Assembly (NCBI GenBank): GCA_900553205.1 | Contig: USCK01000084.1 | Span: 1-8,025, forward strand | DNA: 8,025 nucleotides | Direction: 5' to 3' | DNA from: an uncultured bacterium | Lineage (GTDB): Bacteria > Cyanobacteriota > Vampirovibrionia > Gastranaerophilales > Gastranaerophilaceae | Shown here: in pieces, positions 1 to 6,763 of the stretch | Layout: each line of letters opens with the position of its first letter | Numbering within the stretch: position 1 is the stretch's first letter | Program-made: the position numbers and the translations under genes | Notes under the pieces: model-generated | What the model saw: the letters and a program-made list of their open reading frames with translations, nothing else | The model's database searches: none | Told to the model about the DNA's origin: nothing

Positions 1-2109
1 ATTGCCGGTGGTCCTTGTACCTATAATCCGTTGCCGATGTCTGATTTTATAGATTGTTTTTTAATCGGTGACGGCGAAGATATTATATTAGAGGTTTGTG
101 AAGTATTAAAAAACACCAAAAACTATCCACGCAAAAAACGTTTACAAGAACTTGCCAAAGTTGAAGGTGTCTGGATAAAAGGCTACAATACCAAGGTTAG
201 AAAAAGAATTGCACAGTTATCTTTAGATACAGCGCCAACTTCTTATCCGATACCTTATTCAAGCTCTGTTCAAGATAGAGCTGTTGTAGAAATCCGTAGA
301 GGTTGTGGCAGAATGTGCCGTTTTTGCCAGCCGGGGCATGTTACTTTGCCGATAAGAGAACGAAGTGGTGAGGAAATTGTTCAAATTGCCAAAACTCTTG
401 TTAAGAATACAGGATATGACGAATATTCGTTACTTTCTCTATCTTCAAACGATTATTCTAATATCAAAGAAGTTATAAAAGAGCTTGCCGTTGATTTTAA
501 TGAACACAAGGTGTCTGTATCTTTGCCTAGCCAAAGAATAGACGGTTTTAATCTTGAATTGGCTAATCTCGTGCAGTCTGTCAGAAAATCTACAATGACA
601 CTGGCACCTGAAGCCGGCAGTCAAAGATTAAGAAATGTCATAAAGAAGAATATTTCAGAAGAACAAATTTTGAATGCAGCTTTAACTCTTTATGAAAATG
701 GTTGGTCAAGAATTAAACTATACTTTATTGCAGGTTTGCCTACAGAAACTCTTGAAGATATGGATGAAATGGCTGAACTTCTTTCAAAGATTAAATACAG
801 AGCAAAATTAATTAAACAGGAAAAAGGTCTGAAACATGGATTTGATTTAACTTGTACTTTGTCAATTTTTGTACCTAAACCTTTTACTCCGTTTCAATGG
901 GCAGGGCAAATGAATCTTGATGAAGTAACTGCTCATATCAAGTATTTGAAAGAAAAAACAGACAAAATAAAAGGGGTGAAAATCAATTATCACGAGAAAT
1001 TTGTTTCTCAAATGGAAGCAGTATTAACTAGAGGTGATGATAAACTTTGTAATTATATAGAAGCACTTTATAAAAAAGGTTGTTACTTAGATGCTTGGGG
1101 TGAGTATTTTAATAAACATATATGGCAAGATACGGCAGTAGAATGTGGTTTAAATCTTGCAGAACTTGCAGAAAAAGAGTTTGGCTTAACTGAATCTTTA
1201 CCTTGGGACTTTATAGATACCGGTATTGATAAAACTTGGTTAATTAATGAATATAAACAAGCTTTTGCTCAAGGGTGTGAGTTTGTTATTCAACCTACTT
1301 GCGAACAAAAATGCGTAAGTTGTGGTGTTTGTCCAAATTTACATACTAAAAAGATTTTAGCGAAGCCTTATATCCCATCAGAAGCTGCTCTAAAAATCAA
1401 ACCAGCAGTGCATGTTGACCCTGCATTTGACACTTCTTATCAAAATGAGGTGGTTACTAAATACAGGATAAAGATTACAAAACTTGGTACATTAAGGTAT
1501 TTTTCTCATTTGGATTGGCAAAATACTTTTTTGAAAGCACTATCAAGAACAGGGTTGAAGATAGCATATTCTCATGGGTTTAATCCTACGATGAAGGTTT
1601 CTATGGGCGTTGCTCTGCCTTTGTTTATCGAAAGTCAATGTGAGTTTGTTGATGTAGATTTGTTGGAAGAAGTTTCTGTAGAGGAACTACAAACAAGACT
1701 TATCAAGGTACTTCCTGAATCTGCAAAAGTTCTTGAAGTCAAGAAAATGATACCACCATATAAATCTATTGATACAACCGTATATTGGGCTGAATATAAA
1801 GTCACTCCGATAGATAAAAAACTTTACAAATTTGAAGAATTAAAGTATAATACAGACAAAGTTTTTTCTCTTGAAGAAATTATTATTTCAAAGAAAAACA
1901 AAAAAGGTTTACAAAAAACAATAAACATTAAACCATCAGTTTATTCATATAAGTTTGATGATGAAAGTTTATTCATAGTATTGAGAACCGGTCAAAATAG
2001 CGAAATTCCAGCTGTCCGTATTGATGATTTTATGAATTTGATTGGTAAAACGTATGATTATGAAATTGTGCGTACTCGCTTTTTTGACAAAGAGTTACAC
2101 GAATTGTAG
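1..2109 (+). CDS. B12-binding-type radical SAM protein fused to DUF2344 (TIGR03960/TIGR03936-like), 5' partial
   Basis: The reading frame is open from base 1 and 702 codons are visible. The first residues (GGPC..NP, then IGDGED) look like the end of the N-terminal cobalamin-binding-like domain of TIGR03960 proteins, so the true start is upstream and the TTG at 31 is not a start. The radical SAM [4Fe-4S] motif CxxxCxxC has its cysteine codons at 304, 316 and 325. A second cysteine group (codons at 1300, 1312, 1321, 1330; CEQKC..CGVC) may bind another cluster or metal. From about 1459 to the end the protein matches the radical SAM-linked DUF2344 family (RYFSHLDW, then SHGFNPTMKVS). From memory, the two parts are separate neighbouring genes in many Firmicutes and fused in cyanobacteria. 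The reaction and substrate are unknown. The gene lies 17 nt upstream of the RNase E/G gene, a neighbourhood known from several phyla, which hints at an RNA- or ribosome-linked role without proving it. Confidence 0.9.
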   Translation: MAGGPCTYNPLPMSDFIDCFLIGDGEDIILEVCEVLKNTKNYPRKKRLQELAKVEGVWIKGYNTKVRKRIAQLSLDTAPTSYPIPYSSSVQDRAVVEIRRGCGRMCRFCQPGHVTLPIRERSGEEIVQIAKTLVKNTGYDEYSLLSLSSNDYSNIKEVIKELAVDFNEHKVSVSLPSQRIDGFNLELANLVQSVRKSTMTLAPEAGSQRLRNVIKKNISEEQILNAALTLYENGWSRIKLYFIAGLPTETLEDMDEMAELLSKIKYRAKLIKQEKGLKHGFDLTCTLSIFVPKPFTPFQWAGQMNLDEVTAHIKYLKEKTDKIKGVKINYHEKFVSQMEAVLTRGDDKLCNYIEALYKKGCYLDAWGEYFNKHIWQDTAVECGLNLAELAEKEFGLTESLPWDFIDTGIDKTWLINEYKQAFAQGCEFVIQPTCEQKCVSCGVCPNLHTKKILAKPYIPSEAALKIKPAVHVDPAFDTSYQNEVVTKYRIKITKLGTLRYFSHLDWQNTFLKALSRTGLKIAYSHGFNPTMKVSMGVALPLFIESQCEFVDVDLLEEVSVEELQTRLIKVLPESAKVLEVKKMIPPYKSIDTTVYWAEYKVTPIDKKLYKFEELKYNTDKVFSLEEIIISKKNKKGLQKTINIKPSVYSYKFDDESLFIVLRTGQNSEIPAVRIDDFMNLIGKTYDYEIVRTRFFDKELHEL

Positions 2110-2114
2110 TTTAT

Positions 2115-2120
2115 AAAGGA
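2115..2120 (+). promoter_or_regulatory. Shine-Dalgarno site for the RNase E/G gene
   Basis: AAAGGA lies 6 nt before the ATG at 2127, inside the 17-nt gap after the upstream stop. It supports this start. No promoter is visible in the short gap, so the RNase is probably read from the upstream gene's transcript. Confidence 0.6.
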
Positions 2121-2126
2121 TTTAAC

Positions 2127-3935
2127 ATGAAAAACGAAATTACGAGTCAGAAAATCGTTATTGCAGAACGTGATAACATTGCTGCCCTTATTGAGAATGA
2201 CAAAGTGTCAGAATTCTACATCAACAGAGGTGAAATTCTTTTAGGTGATGTATATTTAGCCCAAGTAGAAAATGTTTTACCTAGTATTGATGCTGCGTTT
2301 GTAAATGTAGGCTCTGATAAGATGGGCTTTTTACACGCTCAAGATGTTATGAAAAAAGGTGCTTTACAAGATAAACTTGCACCAAAACAAAAATTAGTGG
2401 TTCAAGTTGTAAAAGAACCTACAGGACATAAAGGACCAAGAGTTACTACAGAAATTAGCTTGCCTGGTAGATTTTTAGTATTAATGCCAAATGAAGCCGG
2501 TATAAATGTAAGTAGAAAAATATCTTCAGTAAAAGAAAGAGCAAGATTAAAATCTATTGTTAGTCTTTTGAAACCTGTTGGAGTAGGAGTTATCGTAAGA
2601 ACAGAAGCTGAAGGTCAATCAGAAGCCGATATTCAAGAAGATTTAGAAATCTTGTTAGAAAAATGGAATGGTATAGTAACTTCTGCAGAAACTGTTACGG
2701 CTCCAGCTCTTTTATATCGTGACCAAGATTTGTTATATAGAGTTATAAGAGAAGCTTGTACCGAAGATACTCAAGAAATTATTGTAGATACAGCGTTTGC
2801 TATGAATCGTTTACAAAACCTTCTTCAAACATGGCACATGAATAAAGATATCAAGGTGACTTTGTATAAAGGAACAGAACCTTTATTAGTTGCAATGGAT
2901 ATACATAAAGAGATAAAAGCAGCATTACAAACAAAAGTTAATATGCCATCAGGTGGATATTTGTTTATTCAAACAACAGAGGCTTTAACTGTTATTGATG
3001 TAAACAGTGGTAAGTTTGTAAGTTCTGCAACTCAAGATGAAACAATTCTAAAAACTAATATTGAAGCTGTTCATGAAATTGCAAGACAGTTACGCTTGCG
3101 TAATATCGGAGGTATGGTAATTGTTGACTTTATCGATATGACTTCTCGTGTTGATAAACTTGCAATGATGGAAGAATTAGAATTGGCTCTTGAACCTGAT
3201 AAAGCAAAACCACAAGTAGGTCAGTTATCAGATTTGGGCTTGGTTGAATTAACTCGTCACCGTCAAGGTCAAGCATTAGCAGAAATCTTTGCTAAGAAAT
3301 GCCCTCACTGCCAAGGTAACGGTTTTATTATGGAAGATATTAAGTATGCTTCTGCAACTGCTGATGGTGAATACAGAGCAAAAGCTGCTAAAATGAAATT
3401 ACCTTTGAGTGGTTTTAAAAAAGCAGGCAACAACAATAACGGCAACGGTCGTTATAACAAAAATAACAAACAGGATAACAAACCAAAGGTTGAAGAAACT
3501 GAAATAATAGAAGAAACAACAACCGAAATGACAGTTGAAGTTGCAAATCCTTCAACAACTGTTCAAGAGGATATGCAAAATGCTGCAGAATCTAAAAAGA
3601 AAACAAAAGGTGGCAGAAAGAACTCAAAATACGCTAAAAACAAAGTTAAAGAGGCTGTAGAAAAAGAAACTGCTGAAAAGGAACTTGCAACAGAGGTTGT
3701 ACCTCAAGAGGCAGAAATTGCCCCTGTAATCGAAAAAGATGCAGATGTAACACCTAAAAAAGAGGAAGCAGTAGTTGAAGAAAAAACTGTTGAAAAAGCA
3801 GAAGAAGTAAGTGATAATGTTTCTGAAACACCTGTTGAAGATGCTCCTAAAAAAGGCAGACGTCCAAACAGAGGTAAAGGTAGAGCTAAAAAGACTACCA
3901 GAACAACAAAGAAAAAGACAGAAGATGAAGAATAA
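2127..3935 (+). CDS. rng: Ribonuclease E/G family endoribonuclease
   Basis: This is an endoribonuclease of the RNase E/G family, cytoplasmic or membrane-peripheral, acting in mRNA decay and rRNA/tRNA processing; it has 602 residues. An S1 RNA-binding domain sits near residues 35-115 (GDVYLAQVENVLPSIDAAFV). The DNase I-like catalytic part has Asp291 (IDVNSG) and Asp334 (IVDFIDM), 43 residues apart as in E. coli RNase E (D303/D346). The zinc-link cysteines C392 and C395 (CPHC) are 101 residues past Asp291, again as in E. coli. The catalytic core therefore appears complete. After about residue 405 comes a non-conserved tail of roughly 190 residues: an Asn/Gly-rich stretch (435-451), mixed Lys/Glu low complexity, and a basic end (575-598). 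The tail is much shorter than E. coli RNase E's, so the rne/rng choice is open; I use rng. The 3' end overlaps the next gene by 11 nt. Confidence 0.95.
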   Translation: MKNEITSQKIVIAERDNIAALIENDKVSEFYINRGEILLGDVYLAQVENVLPSIDAAFVNVGSDKMGFLHAQDVMKKGALQDKLAPKQKLVVQVVKEPTGHKGPRVTTEISLPGRFLVLMPNEAGINVSRKISSVKERARLKSIVSLLKPVGVGVIVRTEAEGQSEADIQEDLEILLEKWNGIVTSAETVTAPALLYRDQDLLYRVIREACTEDTQEIIVDTAFAMNRLQNLLQTWHMNKDIKVTLYKGTEPLLVAMDIHKEIKAALQTKVNMPSGGYLFIQTTEALTVIDVNSGKFVSSATQDETILKTNIEAVHEIARQLRLRNIGGMVIVDFIDMTSRVDKLAMMEELELALEPDKAKPQVGQLSDLGLVELTRHRQGQALAEIFAKKCPHCQGNGFIMEDIKYASATADGEYRAKAAKMKLPLSGFKKAGNNNNGNGRYNKNNKQDNKPKVEETEIIEETTTEMTVEVANPSTTVQEDMQNAAESKKKTKGGRKNSKYAKNKVKEAVEKETAEKELATEVVPQEAEIAPVIEKDADVTPKKEEAVVEEKTVEKAEEVSDNVSETPVEDAPKKGRRPNRGKGRAKKTTRTTKKKTEDEE

Positions 3936-4263
3936 TTTTAAAAAGTTTTTAATAGGTATGGTTTTTGTAATGGCATTTCTTATGCCATTACAACTTCCTT
4001 CTTACGCAGAGAATACTGCATTGGATAATGATATAGCAGCAGTTACAAAAGCTCCTGTATCCAGAAAAGCTATTGCATTCAAATTTATGATGGCTATGCT
4101 TGGTGTTGCAACCTCATCAGTTGTCATATATGTAGGCTTGAGCATCTATAATAAACTGTTCAAATCTCAGTCTGCAGATGTGGTCGGCTTAAAGAGCTTG
4201 AGAACTCCTGAAAACTTTAAAGAATCAATTAATTTGTTTGTTGAAAAAACTGATTGGGATTAA
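3925..4263 (+). CDS. Small membrane protein with signal-like N-terminus, function unknown
   Basis: I do not recognise this 112-residue protein. The frame is open back to 3811 inside the RNase gene, but the ATG at 3925 gives a typical start: a basic N-terminus (MKNNFKKF), a hydrophobic stretch (8-24) and a possible signal peptidase I site after Ala28 (PSYA|EN). A short outside segment (29-52) is followed by a second hydrophobic helix (about 54-75) and a 36-residue polar tail ending FVEKTDWD. If the signal is cleaved, the product is a single-span protein with its tail in the cytoplasm; if not, a two-span hairpin. The start overlaps the RNase stop by 11 nt and no good Shine-Dalgarno is visible, which suggests translational coupling to the RNase. 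Its stop TAA shares bases with the stop of the convergent minus-strand gene. A real gene is likely; the function is unknown. Confidence 0.75.
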   Translation: MKNNFKKFLIGMVFVMAFLMPLQLPSYAENTALDNDIAAVTKAPVSRKAIAFKFMMAMLGVATSSVVIYVGLSIYNKLFKSQSADVVGLKSLRTPENFKESINLFVEKTDWD

Positions 4264-4275
4264 TTCCCCTTTTTT
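4244..4275. terminator. Possible weak bidirectional terminator between convergent genes
   Basis: An A6 run (4244-4249) and a T6 run (4270-4275) flank a short hairpin with stem GGGA (4256-4259) and TCCC (4265-4268) and loop TTAAT. Read on either strand this is a stem followed by a T-run, closer on the + strand (one base between stem and Ts) than on the - strand (six bases). The stem has only four pairs, so efficiency is doubtful. It lies exactly where the two convergent genes end. Confidence 0.4.
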
Positions 4276-4757
4276 ATTGTATATTTACTGCCATCTTTGT
4301 TGAAGATGATTTGTTTATCTTCGCTAGGGTAATAAATTGTGTTTATTAATTGACCGTTTGGCTTATATTTCCTTGCAAAATAAGGATATGCAGGATATTC
4401 CCCGTATAAGAAATCAAGGTTTTGTAATTGTCCCCATATATTGTAATAATAAATTACTCTCGGATTATTTCTTTCTTGTAGAGAATACAGGTATAAAACC
4501 TCGAATTTTGATGTGAAATAGCCTTTTAGGTTATTATTCTTAAAATATTTGTAGCCTGATTGTGTTGCATAATAGTTTTCAAGATAGTTTGTATCTTTTT
4601 TATGCTGTTGCACAATATCTTTAAACTCTTTTGTTTCAAGTTTGTATATGCAATCTTTTGCAAACAGTGTAGATTTTAATTCTGAAAAGCTATCTGTTGC
4701 TAAAGAACTTAATCCGATACCAAGTACAAAAAATAATATCCCTAATTTTTTTAACAT
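4260..4757 (-). CDS. Secreted tyrosine-rich protein, function unknown
   Basis: This 165-residue protein is the only minus-strand gene in the window, and I do not recognise its family. The N-terminus (MLKKLGILFFVLGIGLSSLA) is a good Sec signal peptide with a likely cut after Ala20, so the mature part should act outside the cytoplasmic membrane. The mature protein is rich in Tyr, Lys and Asn, has one Cys (in KDCIYK) and no second membrane helix. Its C-terminal half has short beta-like units with aromatic residues spaced around Gly (YYYNIWGQL, KYKPNGQLI, FNKDGSKY), loosely like MORN or similar hairpin repeats; that likeness is weak. The start is supported by GAGG 7 nt upstream. It is transcribed divergently from mnmG across a 40-nt gap and converges on the membrane-protein gene, so it is probably a single-gene unit. 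Confidence 0.75.
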   Translation of the reverse strand: MLKKLGILFFVLGIGLSSLATDSFSELKSTLFAKDCIYKLETKEFKDIVQQHKKDTNYLENYYATQSGYKYFKNNNLKGYFTSKFEVLYLYSLQERNNPRVIYYYNIWGQLQNLDFLYGEYPAYPYFARKYKPNGQLINTIYYPSEDKQIIFNKDGSKYTIKKGN

Positions 4758-4760
4758 AAT

Positions 4761-4768
4761 CCTACCTC
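4761..4768 (-). promoter_or_regulatory. Shine-Dalgarno site for the minus-strand secreted protein
   Basis: On the minus strand the bases read GAGGTAGG. GAGG (4765-4768) is 7 nt before the ATG, whose first base is 4757. This fixes the start and shows that the host uses Shine-Dalgarno sites, which makes their absence before mnmG more notable. Confidence 0.6.
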
Positions 4769-4778
4769 GTTTTTTATT

Positions 4779-4784
4779 ATTATA
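4779..4784 (-). promoter_or_regulatory. Candidate -10 box for the minus-strand gene
   Basis: The minus strand reads TATAAT here, 21 nt before the ATG at 4757. That would place the transcript start near 4772 with a leader of about 15 nt containing the Shine-Dalgarno. A second TATAAT on the same strand is at 4793-4798. No convincing -35 box was found for either, and the region is very AT-rich, so this call is tentative. Confidence 0.35.
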
Positions 4785-4785
4785 C

Positions 4786-4791
4786 TATAAT
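4786..4791 (+). promoter_or_regulatory. Candidate -10 box for mnmG, next to the start codon
   Basis: A perfect TATAAT ends 6 nt before the mnmG ATG (4798-4800), so transcription would begin at or within a base or two of the A of the ATG, giving a leaderless mRNA. No Shine-Dalgarno lies between 4769 and 4797. No good -35 box was found 16-18 nt upstream; TTAACA at 4751-4756 is too far away. Chance matches are easy in such AT-rich sequence. Confidence 0.35.
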
Positions 4792-4797
4792 AATTAT

Positions 4798-6663
4798 ATG
4801 GATTATTTAAAAAACAAATTTGATGTGATAGTTGTAGGTGCAGGTCATGCCGGTTGCGAGGCTGCAATTTCTTCTGCTCGTCTGGGATTGAAGGTTTTGT
4901 TATGTTCTTTGAATCTTGAGCATATTGCATTGATGCCATGTAACCCTGCTGTCGGAGGTCCTGCAAAATCTACCTTGGTCAGAGAGATTGATGCTTTAGG
5001 TGGAGTAATGGGTGAGGTTGCAGATGCTACTTATATTCAAATGAAAATCTTAAATTCCTCAAAAGGTCCTGCTGTCAGAGCATTAAGAGCTCAGTCTGAT
5101 AAAGCCGAATATATGCGTTATATGAGAAATATTATTGAATCTACTGATAATATTTTCTTGAAACAAACTTGTATAACAGAAGTCCTAACCAAAGACGGCA
5201 AAGTTATTGGAGCTGTTGATGAATTTGGTATTGAATACTCTTGTCAGTCAATAATTTTGACTACAGGTACATCGTTAAACGGTAAAATATTTGTCGGTTT
5301 AAAATCTTATGATGCAGGAAGATTAGGTGAGCGCCCAGCTTTAGGACTTTCTGAATCGTTACAAAAACTCGGCATAAATATCAAAAAATTAAAAACAGGA
5401 ACTCCTGCCAGAGTTGATAAAAGAACTATTGATTACTCAAAAATGCTTATCCAACCCGGAGATGAAGATTTACATTTTTATTCGTTTAAACCAAACAGAC
5501 CGATTAGAAAACAAGTCCCTTGTTATTTGACAAGAACAAACGAACAAACTCACGAAATAATTCGTGCTAATTTGGATAAATCGCCTATGTACCAAGGGTT
5601 GATTCATGGTGTAGGACCAAGATATTGTCCGTCTATTGAGGATAAGGTTAAACGTTTTTCGCATAATCCTTCACATCATATTTTTATTGAACCTGAAGGC
5701 TTGGGAACTTATGAAATATATATACAAGGGTTTTCAACAAGTTTGCCTGCTGATGTTCAGGTGCAAATGTTACACTCCTTGCCTGGTTTAGAGAATGCTC
5801 ATATAATCAAACCTGCTTACGCTGTTGAATATGATTATATTCCTGCAGTTCAGACAAAACATTCTCTAATGTCAAAGGTTGTTGAAGGTTTGTTCTGTGC
5901 AGGGCAGATAAATGGTACAAGTGGGTATGAAGAAGCTGCTGCACAAGGTTTAATTGCTGGTATAAATGCGTTCAATTATGTAAACGGTTCTGAAATGCTT
6001 GAGCTTTCAAGAAGTTCATCTTATATAGGTACTTTGATAGATGATTTGGTTACAAAAGATATTGAAGAACCTTACAGAATGCTCACATCTCGTTCAGAAT
6101 ACAGATTACTGTTGCGTCAAGATAATGCAGATGAGCGTTTGACTCCTATTGGTCATGAGATTGGTTTGATTGATGATGCTCAATATCAAAGATTTTTAGA
6201 TAAACAAGAAACAATAAAATCTGAGATGAATCGTTTGGCAAATGCAAGAGCAGTTTATTCAGAAAAATTGAATAATATTTTGGCAAAACACAATGAACAT
6301 ATTGATAGGACTATGCGTTTTGCTGAACTCTTGAAGCGCCCGAATATTACTTATGATGTATTAAAAGAAATTGATTCTGAAACAAAAGACTTAGATTTAA
6401 GTCGTGATATTTATGAAGAAGTAGAAGTTTTGATAAAATATGACGGATATTTAAAGCGTCAAGAAATCCAAATTGAACAGGCTTCTAAGTTGGAAAAATT
6501 TAGAATCCCTGAAAATATCGATTATATGTCAATGGAACATATTTCAACAGAAACTAAAGAAAAATTAAATAAAATCAGACCTGTAAATCTTGCACAAGCT
6601 GCCCGTATTGGTGGTGTAAAACCTGCAGATATATCTGTTTTAATGGTGCTTTTGAACAGATAA
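4798..6663 (+). CDS. mnmG: tRNA uridine-5-carboxymethylaminomethyl modification enzyme MnmG (GidA)
   Basis: MnmG works with the GTPase MnmE to add the (carboxymethyl)aminomethyl group to C5 of the wobble uridine (U34) of certain tRNAs, using FAD, NADH and methylene-THF in the cytoplasm. The 621 residues compare with about 630 in the family, so it is full length. The FAD-binding Rossmann motif is at residues 14-19 (GAGHAG). Conserved blocks follow in order: MPCNPAVGGPAKS with C48, GTPARVD, PCYLTRTN, GPRYCPSIEDK with C277, AGQINGTSGYEEAAAQG, EPYRMLTSRSEYRLLLRQDN, and the C-terminal helical part with AARIGGVKPADIS that contacts MnmE. C48 and C277 match the key cysteines of E. coli MnmG. The frame is open upstream to 4642, but ATG 4798 puts eight residues before the FAD motif strand, as is usual. 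There is no Shine-Dalgarno; see the -10 box just before the ATG. Confidence 0.97.
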   Translation: MDYLKNKFDVIVVGAGHAGCEAAISSARLGLKVLLCSLNLEHIALMPCNPAVGGPAKSTLVREIDALGGVMGEVADATYIQMKILNSSKGPAVRALRAQSDKAEYMRYMRNIIESTDNIFLKQTCITEVLTKDGKVIGAVDEFGIEYSCQSIILTTGTSLNGKIFVGLKSYDAGRLGERPALGLSESLQKLGINIKKLKTGTPARVDKRTIDYSKMLIQPGDEDLHFYSFKPNRPIRKQVPCYLTRTNEQTHEIIRANLDKSPMYQGLIHGVGPRYCPSIEDKVKRFSHNPSHHIFIEPEGLGTYEIYIQGFSTSLPADVQVQMLHSLPGLENAHIIKPAYAVEYDYIPAVQTKHSLMSKVVEGLFCAGQINGTSGYEEAAAQGLIAGINAFNYVNGSEMLELSRSSSYIGTLIDDLVTKDIEEPYRMLTSRSEYRLLLRQDNADERLTPIGHEIGLIDDAQYQRFLDKQETIKSEMNRLANARAVYSEKLNNILAKHNEHIDRTMRFAELLKRPNITYDVLKEIDSETKDLDLSRDIYEEVEVLIKYDGYLKRQEIQIEQASKLEKFRIPENIDYMSMEHISTETKEKLNKIRPVNLAQAARIGGVKPADISVLMVLLNR

Positions 6664-6751
6664 TGTTATTTCTCGGAGTTATGTAGTATTTTTTTCTTAG
6701 GTAATATTTCTATTGAAAATGTACTTTCCTGCATTTATTATTGATAAAAAC

Positions 6752-6755
6752 GGAG
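6752..6755 (+). promoter_or_regulatory. Shine-Dalgarno site that favours the GTG start of VKOR-DsbA
   Basis: GGAG lies 8 nt before the GTG at 6764, an ideal spacing, but only 2 nt before the ATG at 6758. Earlier in-frame starts (TTG 6713, ATG 6719) have at best an AGG about 11-17 nt upstream. GTG 6764 gives an N-terminus of MKKKLLIGII, typical for a membrane protein. Confidence 0.5.
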
Positions 6756-6763
6756 ATATGTTT

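Noticed and set aside
31..36. TTG at 31 as the start of the radical SAM gene
   Set aside because: The frame is open to base 1 and the residues before it already match the family, so the gene begins outside the window.
3811..3924. Upstream extension of the small membrane protein inside the RNase gene
   Set aside because: The extension overlaps the RNase tail in another frame and is Lys-rich by composition; starting at 3925 gives a proper signal-like N-terminus.
4642..4797. N-terminal extension of MnmG back to 4642
   Set aside because: It would be antisense to the minus-strand secreted protein and adds 52 residues absent from the family; ATG 4798 fits the usual MnmG start.
4751..4966. Minus-strand 71-codon open frame across the mnmG start
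   Set aside because: It lies opposite conserved mnmG coding sequence, has no recognisable motif and would overlap the better-supported minus-strand gene start.
5470..5664. Minus-strand 64-codon open frame inside mnmG
   Set aside because: Antisense shadow of a highly conserved part of mnmG, with no motif.
6664..6763. Terminator or promoter in the gap after mnmG
   Set aside because: There is a T-rich run near 6689-6695 but no stable stem before it, and the -10-like TAATAT at 6702-6707 has no -35 partner.
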